Assembly: GCA_022059125.1 (NCBI GenBank)
Contig: JAEUWY010000002.1
Location: 4,216,001 to 4,280,000 of the forward strand
Source: Corynespora cassiicola
Taxonomy: Eukaryota; Ascomycota; Dothideomycetes; Pleosporales; Corynesporascaceae
Length of the DNA: 64,000 nt
Direction of reading: 5' to 3'
In this document: piece by piece, positions 57,719 through 64,000 of the stretch
How positions within the stretch are numbered: the stretch's first letter is position 1
Layout: every line of letters begins with the position of its first letter
Notes under the pieces: generated by a model
Seen by the model: the letters and a program-made list of their open reading frames with translations, nothing else
What the model was told of the DNA's origin: nothing
Database searches by the model: none
Program-made: the position numbers and the translations under genes

Positions 57719-60700
57719 ATGTGTTCCAGCGCTCGGACCTGGTCGCGTCTCGCAACGCGGCGAAGCGGAGAACGTCATGGATGGGAGAAAAAGTTCCCGT
57801 CTGTGCTGCGAGACCTTTCACCCTCACCCCCTGCATCAATGTGCGCTGCCCATGTATGCGTCCGCAGTGCCCTGACGCAGGCCTTTCGTCCATCGCATTG
57901 TAGGCTGTCTGCGCCCGCCAGCGTGCTTGACTTTCTCGTTCCCGCCCTCTATCACCCTTCCCGACGCCCTTTCTCATCTACAAAACGCCGCCGAGCACAG
58001 GCGCATTCACCATTCCACAGTTCGATCGAACCGCCAGAGGACCGCGTGACCATCTCACACCTCTCGAAAACACCCCGAAAAGACGGACGTGTGCTGCAAA
58101 GTGTGCGCGGGGCATTGCCAGAGCCAGATGCCCGTGGCGATATTCGACAATGGGCCCATACCCTCGACCACCTTCTCCCGCCTCACCTGCGACGGAATGC
58201 CGAAGACAGCGATGATATATCGGCATTGGTAACGCCATTGGATGTATCTTATGCCATCAATGCGGCCCAGGATGCTTCGCACGACATACTTGGATACATA
58301 GGCTTGGTCGAGCAGCGGTGGGATGCTGTGATATGGCTTGTCAAGAGGTTGACTGGAAAGGGGCGACAGAGCTATGAATATCTTCCACAGCTGGACCCTT
58401 TTGCGAATATAATCTGGCCAGAGGAGAGGCCTCGTTCTCTGGACAACTTGACCAACGGCCCACTCCTTCTAAAACCTACCCGACCGCCCACGCCTTTGCA
58501 ACTCAAGTTGGACGAGTTAACTGCAGCCCCAGACTCGGTCGATCCAAATCGTTCGCTGGTGAAACGGGCTTTGGGGCAGGTATGGCGCACCCTGGGTAGC
58601 ATGATACTGACGGCTACGGAGGAGCATCCAGAAGAGGGCAGCATCATCATGCCACATGTGCTTGAGATTATTGCTCATTTGCACCATGTCGGGTTGATTC
58701 CGGATTCCATCTATACTCAACAACCGGCACCAGCTGATTTCGCGCTTCGGCAGCCTCCGACTCTGCACCTCCTCTCGTCAAAGATTCTGACCGCACTTTC
58801 CGACGCAAGCTGGCGAGCCCATGAGGCGTCTGTCAAGGCAGCCAACGACCAGAAGAAGGCCAAATACTTCCTCGGGCATGAAATTCCCGGCTCCCGGTAC
58901 AAAGTCATGGTCTCCGAAGTAGCGCCCGAGCTGTGGCTGGAGCTTGTTCTGTGGTCATGTCTACACGGCGGCTGGACACTGGACGGGACTTTTGTATTGG
59001 AGAAGATTGCATCCTATCGTGGGGGACACCATTGGGGACTCATCAGCTGGAATGAGCTTACTGAAGCCCAAGAAGAAGAGTCTTCTGCCTCGTCTCAGGG
59101 CTGGGGTATTTTCCGGAGTCTTGGAGCCGCTACCCCAGAAACCGACGATCGTTCCCGTACGCGAAAGACGATCAGCAGCGAGATCGTCACTGCATTCATA
59201 GATGGGCTGGTTAACCTAATGCGATTAGGTGTAGGCCATCGCGGTACGGAGCCTGAGGCTCTGGTCGAACACATCAAGAAGCTGAAGCAATTCTTGGACG
59301 AAAATTCTCTCAGTCTGGGATCAACGACATGGGATTCTATAATGGTACGGCTGCTCGAAACTGGAGGTATCGTCTCGGAAAAGCGACCAGAACTACTGTT
59401 GCGCATCCTGGAGCTGGCCTCTGGCTTCGGTACCGAGGTCAGTGCAGCCAACACATCCCCAGCCACTGCAAACGGTTCAGATCTGCCGTACTTTTTTGAA
59501 CCCTCGACAGTCCCTATCAGTCTGCTCCACCGAGCCATGCAATTCTTTATCAACAATGGCGGTCTTTCTGGCGCCCTGACGTCGCTGAAGCTGCTCCAGC
59601 AATACACAGACGAGAACAAACAAAGGTCACTGCAGCAATTCTTCGAAAATCTCAAGAGCGCGCCACGTCGACCCAATGAACCTTTTTCAAGCTCGGTACC
59701 GGCCATCCACTTCCCCGCTTTCGACCCACAACTTTCCGTGCCCCTGCTGGCAAACCTCCTAGACCTGGTCACGGAAGCAGAGCTCAAGGAGGTCGGAGAC
59801 TGGCTCCTCTTCTCCAAGGATCTCGATGGCCCGCTTATCAAGCCCCACATGTATGCTTCATGGTCCATGGGAGCGTCCCTCATACGCTACGGGACCATGT
59901 CTGGCAACAATGAGCTGGTATTGAAGATTGTCAATGAAGCGACGGTATGGAACGAAGAGCAGCAGGCCCATCGCATGTCCGCCGAGCTCTTCACGGCCCT
60001 CTTCACCAGCCAGGTCAGGCTTCGCCGATGGGATTCTGTCCAAGGGATGTGGAATTATGTGCTGGGGCATTCTGGCTATCGGCCACGCCCAGAGATTGTA
60101 GCAAGCTTCGTGGCAGAATTGCTTCGGCTTTCCAAGGGCGCAAGCGAGGATGACATGGCAGCGAGGGCCACGGCGCAAGAAAGCTTCGAAAAGTTTCTTT
60201 TTGCGTGGGAGGATTTGATTCTGACTAGCATCAGGAACGAGCTCTACTGCATACTCGCAATGGCATCGACAGTCGATGCAGAGTGGAGAGAGTTCTGCTC
60301 ACAATTCCTGGCCTTCTCCTCGCGCCAAGCAATCAAGCTATGTACGGCCGAGTTCAACAAGCTTCTGGGCGGGGTGCTGGACGGCTATGGCAGCGTGCAA
60401 GGTAAGAAGCTAGTTGAGCAGTGGTGCTATGGCCCTCCAACGACATTTGAGTCGTACGTGGCACCAGGTGGATTACCCAGAATGCCTTGGTACCGCGAAG
60501 GAAGGGCCCAAGAGTACGAGCGGAAGCCCGACGATATTGAGATCGTCCAGCCGTCCGGGGCCAAACTGATTCTGCATGGGCGCGTCTACCCGAACCGCCA
60601 GACGGTTTGGGCGATTCTCCGCAAGGTGCAGCAAGAGCAAGAGGGCCGAGGGGGAGGGGCGCTGTCGCAGGAAAAAGACGCAGAGGTCAGCGAGACGCTC

Positions 60701-60847
60701 AAGTGGGCAACCAAGCTGCTCTACTACCTAGGGTTCGACTACGAGGACATTGTCCGAGACCTGGGCAGCCTGGCCGAGCTCGCCAATCTTGAGGCTCCGC
60801 CGGCGCCCAGCGTGCTCGGCCTTCCCAATGTCGAACAGGATCCCTAG
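57719..60847 (+). CDS. Large probable mitochondrial protein, possibly CIA84-like
   Basis: An uninterrupted 1042-residue frame runs from 57719; a second ATG at 57839 gives 1002 residues. The start at 57839 is followed by an Arg/Ser-rich stretch ending RRPFSSTKRRR, which looks like a cleaved mitochondrial presequence, so I prefer it. The body is almost all helical, with evenly spaced Leu/Ala patterns as in PPR-type repeat proteins. The end carries an ordered segment, KLILHGRVYPNRQTVW, followed by an Asp/Leu-rich helix. This reminds me of fungal complex I intermediate-associated protein 84, but I cannot confirm it; other mitochondrial PPR-like expression factors are as likely. It diverges from the PARP-finger gene by 225 bp. 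Confidence 0.6.
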   Translation: MCSSARTWSRLATRRSGERHGWEKKFPSVLRDLSPSPPASMCAAHVCVRSALTQAFRPSHCRLSAPASVLDFLVPALYHPSRRPFSSTKRRRAQAHSPFHSSIEPPEDRVTISHLSKTPRKDGRVLQSVRGALPEPDARGDIRQWAHTLDHLLPPHLRRNAEDSDDISALVTPLDVSYAINAAQDASHDILGYIGLVEQRWDAVIWLVKRLTGKGRQSYEYLPQLDPFANIIWPEERPRSLDNLTNGPLLLKPTRPPTPLQLKLDELTAAPDSVDPNRSLVKRALGQVWRTLGSMILTATEEHPEEGSIIMPHVLEIIAHLHHVGLIPDSIYTQQPAPADFALRQPPTLHLLSSKILTALSDASWRAHEASVKAANDQKKAKYFLGHEIPGSRYKVMVSEVAPELWLELVLWSCLHGGWTLDGTFVLEKIASYRGGHHWGLISWNELTEAQEEESSASSQGWGIFRSLGAATPETDDRSRTRKTISSEIVTAFIDGLVNLMRLGVGHRGTEPEALVEHIKKLKQFLDENSLSLGSTTWDSIMVRLLETGGIVSEKRPELLLRILELASGFGTEVSAANTSPATANGSDLPYFFEPSTVPISLLHRAMQFFINNGGLSGALTSLKLLQQYTDENKQRSLQQFFENLKSAPRRPNEPFSSSVPAIHFPAFDPQLSVPLLANLLDLVTEAELKEVGDWLLFSKDLDGPLIKPHMYASWSMGASLIRYGTMSGNNELVLKIVNEATVWNEEQQAHRMSAELFTALFTSQVRLRRWDSVQGMWNYVLGHSGYRPRPEIVASFVAELLRLSKGASEDDMAARATAQESFEKFLFAWEDLILTSIRNELYCILAMASTVDAEWREFCSQFLAFSSRQAIKLCTAEFNKLLGGVLDGYGSVQGKKLVEQWCYGPPTTFESYVAPGGLPRMPWYREGRAQEYERKPDDIEIVQPSGAKLILHGRVYPNRQTVWAILRKVQQEQEGRGGGALSQEKDAEVSETLKWATKLLYYLGFDYEDIVRDLGSLAELANLEAPPAPSVLGLPNVEQDP

Positions 60848-63041
60848 TCCGGGCTCGGCGGGCTCTGGACAGTGTACGACTAGTCGCATATACAATTTCG
60901 TAATTCTACTCGCTCGTGATTTTCCCAGAGGGCCAATGGCGACGTGCACGTGACGGGACCGGTGTGGTATTGGCCCGCGGGCCCAGGCAGCTTCTAGACT
61001 TGGTGCACCCTGAGGGCGTTTGACAACATCATCTCCACAGCATCTCCACCCCGAGGCCAGCTGTCAAGGCCCCCGGACTGGGCGTGGCCGGGATGGTTGG
61101 GGGAGACTGAGTCACTGGCGGCGTCAAGTGGACGAGCGCTTAAAGAAGGCGTGGCCGGTTGCGGAGTGCAGACAATGTCTCTCCCTAAACTCAGTGCAGA
61201 AAGTTGCAGGAAGAGATTCCGAATGGTGTTGACGGCAAGGGCCTGGCGAATGGGAGCATGGCAGCGCGGCGGCGGGATTGGCCAATCAAGGGCGCGCAGA
61301 ATATGACACGTCGAGGATGTTGCAGCTGCGACGGAGTCCGGATTCAAGCCAACGGGGGCAGAGTGGAGCAACTTTGCCTCTCGCCTCGCCATCGGCTCGC
61401 ATGTGGGCATATGCACATGCAGAAACGACGCGCAGGCAGAAGGCGGGAGGCTGAGTTGACGCCATGGCACGCACACACACGGGGGCGAGATGGGAGTCAG
61501 AGGGCGGTGGTGGTGATGACTCCTCGCCCTGGAGGCACGAGCGGAGAGGGAGGAGGACGGCAGAGGACGGCAGACTGTTGCGCTCCATCGACTCCAGCGG
61601 GGAGGGCTATATCTACGCGATGTCTCAGGCATGTCATTGCATGAAGGCGACGGCCCGCCGCAGTACCTTTTTGCGCTGCAGCGGTAGTAGTTGGGCCGTT
61701 CACCGCCTTTTGCACCGGCGCCAGAGCGTCTATCGATATCTGTCTGGAGGGGCAATGGCGACGTAGCTGCACGGCCGGAGGGGTTGATCGATCTGCCCTG
61801 CGACGGGGCCTCGGCCAGACGCTGAACAGGAGGAGATGAAGCCATGACGACGGAGCGGGCCCCCAGACATTTTCGATCCATCTCGAAGCCAGTCGAGGGC
61901 GCGGAGCAGCCAGGACCTGCCTGACGAGCCCGACGCGCCCCCCTCCGGCATCTGGCATGTGGCATCTGACAGGAAGGTCTGCTTTTTTGCGGCCAGGACG
62001 GCCGGGAAGGCCAGGATGGCGCCGCAGCGGCAGGCTGATGTTTGACCTGGAGGCCGGCGCCCAATTGGGACGAGGCGCTGGGTGCTGGACGTCCTTTTAG
62101 CCCCGTCGCCTCATCATCGGTGCGCGTTTGAACGCTCGCTGGGCCCGTGCAAAGTTTGGCTAGTCCAGTGGGGAAGCCGGGCAAAACTGGCACGATATTT
62201 TCTGCCGGTGGGCACTCGAGGGGCACGCGACTGCGCAGACTCGGATTGCAAAGATTTGCAGCGGCCGCGCCCTGTCGGCTGGGGTGACGGTGGTGCTACG
62301 TCCCCTGCCTGGAGCCGCTGCAGGCTGCTGGACGGGCGCCGACCATGGCGACGCTGTCGTTGGATGTGCTGGTCGGCTCGTATGATGACTCCCCCGGCTG
62401 CCCTACACCGCCGTGCTAGCGCCCCCGATCCGGCCTAGCGCGCCGAGGGCCGTTCCAAAAATCCATCATATCCTCCTCAGTCCCTCCCGCCCTCCTCCCT
62501 CCACCAAACCCAAGACAACGAAGTCACACAGAACACCCTACACACACACCCGGACCCCCTCCAACTCCCATCTTCGTCGAGACAATGCCGCAGGCTATCG
62601 CTGAGCTCTAAACCCCCCACTGGGGGCCCGCAAACCTTTGTGGGCCTTCCCAGCCGGCCAGCTCACGAGAATTTCAACCTCAACGACGATTCAATAGCCC
62701 GCGATTGCTGGTAGCACTCTTGCTCGCAGTCGTCCTGAACAATTGACCCGTCTCCCGGCCTGCCTTGCCAAATCCTGCATTGTCAGCTCCTCCGGCTCCA
62801 CCTGCGAGGACCACCGACGACCCGCCCACGGCTCGACATAGTTAAGAGCCCTCCACCCAGTACACCACGCGCACACACACACACACACATACACACAAAG
62901 ACAACCGAACGCTGCTCTTGTCCCTACTTTCCCATCACTCCGACATTCTCCATCCCTCCATTCCTCCCGCTTCCTCCGGCAACTCCTCAACAGAACACTC
63001 CCAACCCCCAACGAACCAAACTTTTTTTTTTTTTACCTCCC
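60848..63041. other. Long gene-free region upstream of the last gene
   Basis: About 2.2 kb, G+C-rich from 61 to 62.4 kb, then pyrimidine-rich (62.4-63.0 kb) with many CCT and CACA strings typical of a fungal leader. A 410-codon minus-strand frame (60994-62226) has skewed Arg/Ser/Pro/Trp composition and overlaps frames on the other strand. I judge it a chance frame. The size of the region suggests extended regulation of the next gene. Confidence 0.5.
62872..62889. repeat. (CA)9 dinucleotide repeat
   Basis: Perfect CA microsatellite of nine units, with three more AC units after one T, in the leader region of the last gene. Confidence 0.85.
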
Positions 63042-64000
63042 ATGGCGAACCTCACGCAGTCTCGACCCGCCATGGCCGACCTTGGCGGAAAGCACTTCCA
63101 CGACCACAGGCTCGTGCACGATGCCCCCGCAAGCATCCGCAACAACGAACAGCGCGCGTCCACGGACGACGCAGCCACCCAGAGCACAAAACACACTGGG
63201 GCTAGAGGCGGCAGCAGCGCCGCCAACGAAGAAACCGCCAACGAAGACGACGAAGAAGACAGTAGTGCTGGCCAAGACGAAGACGAAGAGGACCCAGAGG
63301 TGCTGGCCCCGTCTCGTGGCTTTGGCAAGGGCAAAGGCCTGGGAAAACGCCCTGTCATTCGCGTCGAGCCTGCTGGCGGAGATGAATCTCAAGACGAAGA
63401 TGAGATCGCATCCCGCGAGACGGGGTACAAGACCAGCAAGCACCCGGTGAACCAGCTGCTCTTGGGCAACAAGAAGCGCACCTATAGCAACGTCTCCAAC
63501 AACTCGGTCTTGTTTGGAGACATCGATGCTGACCAGCCGTCCTTCCCCCGCCGCAAGATGGCGCGGACCCTTAGCAACATTGGCAACAAGCCTCTACTGA
63601 CCTACAAGGAAGACGCTAACAAGAACCTGACTGGCTTCGAGAACGCCATCGAGTCTGATGACGAAGACTACAGTGGTGTCAATCTGATTAGTGATGATGA
63701 ATCTGACCTGGAGCATATGGAAAAGGAAGAGGAGAGCTTCATTATCGAAGAGGAGCGGCACAATAAGCCCGCCACGGCTCGCATCCAGGAACACAACGAT
63801 GCCCGCCGCCTCAGCCTTGGAAGTCACGCTAGCGATGACATGTTTGATCTGACCGCGCCCCTGGACGACGGCTTCTTGTCCGAAATGTCCATGCACGATA
63901 TTGGCTTTGGTCAATTCTTCGAGCCTGACCCGCTCCCTTCCTCTCCCGACCCAAGCATCAAGAGAAAATACTCTGATAGCTCCACGAAGCGTGTCCGCTT
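63042..64000 (+). CDS. Acidic nuclear-type protein (3' end cut by window)
   Basis: The frame is open from ATG 63042 to the window end, at least 319 residues. A second Met follows ten codons later. The sequence is rich in Asp, Glu and Ser: an acidic block near residue 65-90, then a Gly/Lys segment (GFGKGKGLGKRPVIRVEP). Further on are KTSKHPVNQLLLGNKKRTY, a second acidic block (ESDDEDYSGVNLISDDESD) and RRLSLGSHASDD. Near the end DDGFLSEMSMHDIGFGQFF precedes a basic SIKRKYSDSSTKRVR, a possible nuclear localisation signal. The pattern fits a transcription or chromatin regulator, but I do not recognise the family. The long upstream region and pyrimidine-rich leader suggest a highly regulated gene. 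Confidence 0.75.
   Translation, partial: MANLTQSRPAMADLGGKHFHDHRLVHDAPASIRNNEQRASTDDAATQSTKHTGARGGSSAANEETANEDDEEDSSAGQDEDEEDPEVLAPSRGFGKGKGLGKRPVIRVEPAGGDESQDEDEIASRETGYKTSKHPVNQLLLGNKKRTYSNVSNNSVLFGDIDADQPSFPRRKMARTLSNIGNKPLLTYKEDANKNLTGFENAIESDDEDYSGVNLISDDESDLEHMEKEEESFIIEEERHNKPATARIQEHNDARRLSLGSHASDDMFDLTAPLDDGFLSEMSMHDIGFGQFFEPDPLPSSPDPSIKRKYSDSSTKRVR

Noticed and set aside
60994..62226. A 410-codon open frame on the minus strand.
   Set aside because: Composition is skewed to Arg, Ser, Pro and Trp, no domain is visible, other frames are open too, and the region is G+C-rich where chance frames run long.

Overview
The window looks like nuclear DNA of a filamentous ascomycete (Pezizomycotina; perhaps Dothideomycetes, which I cannot prove). 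The reasons are compact genes on both strands, introns of about 45-220 nt with GTRNGT donors, CTRAC-like branch points and YAG acceptors, and a typical fungal gene set (quinate catabolism, Dal5-type transporters, type II P450, VPS35, POL1, DPM1, PARP-finger protein). I see no virus, complete transposon, CRISPR array or convincing tRNA. All exon models were built by eye by joining reading frames at consensus splice sites. I checked that total coding length is divisible by three and that the joined protein reads like its family.

Layout. 1-2.1 kb: a divergent quinate pair, an inositol-monophosphatase-like QutG and a type II 3-dehydroquinate dehydratase, sharing a promoter with a QutA-like palindrome. 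2.2-3.3 kb: an uncharacterised membrane protein. 3.9-6.5 kb: a decayed monocarboxylate-transporter remnant followed by A+T-rich gene-free DNA. 6.5-12.6 kb: VPS35, a secreted Ser/Thr/Pro-rich protein and an aldo/keto reductase. 13.1-16.6 kb: a Dal5-family transporter divergent from a TauD-type dioxygenase, a probable sulfonate uptake and desulfonation module. 17.2-22.7 kb: oligoribonuclease and DNA polymerase alpha (POL1) sharing a promoter with two ACGCGT boxes. 23.3-30 kb: kynureninase, mitochondrial ISA2, a HAD hydrolase, DPM1 and a P450.

30-39.7 kb is more accessory in character: A+T-rich spacers, a secreted DJ-1/PfpI-like protein, a beta-lactamase-family gene with two homopolymer frameshifts, a small orphan gene and a second Dal5-family transporter. 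40.3-50.2 kb returns to core metabolism: succinyl-CoA ligase beta, a Lys-rich nuclear-type protein, a thiolase, NTF2, a short-chain reductase and a MetE-type protein. 50.7-51.7 kb holds a C2H2 zinc-finger gene with a stop codon inside a finger. 52.2-64 kb has a large uncharacterised protein, a CHZ1-like histone chaperone, a PARP-type zinc-finger protein with an AAPKK-repeat tail, a large probable mitochondrial protein, a 2.2 kb gene-free promoter-like region, and the start of an acidic nuclear-type protein that runs off the end.

I found no single radically new system. The best leads are the sulfonate module, the S-phase boxes between POL1 and oligoribonuclease, several unusual splice structures (a GC-AG intron, a 23-nt exon, a 7-nt first coding exon), and three disrupted genes of the kind expected from recent gene decay or assembly error.
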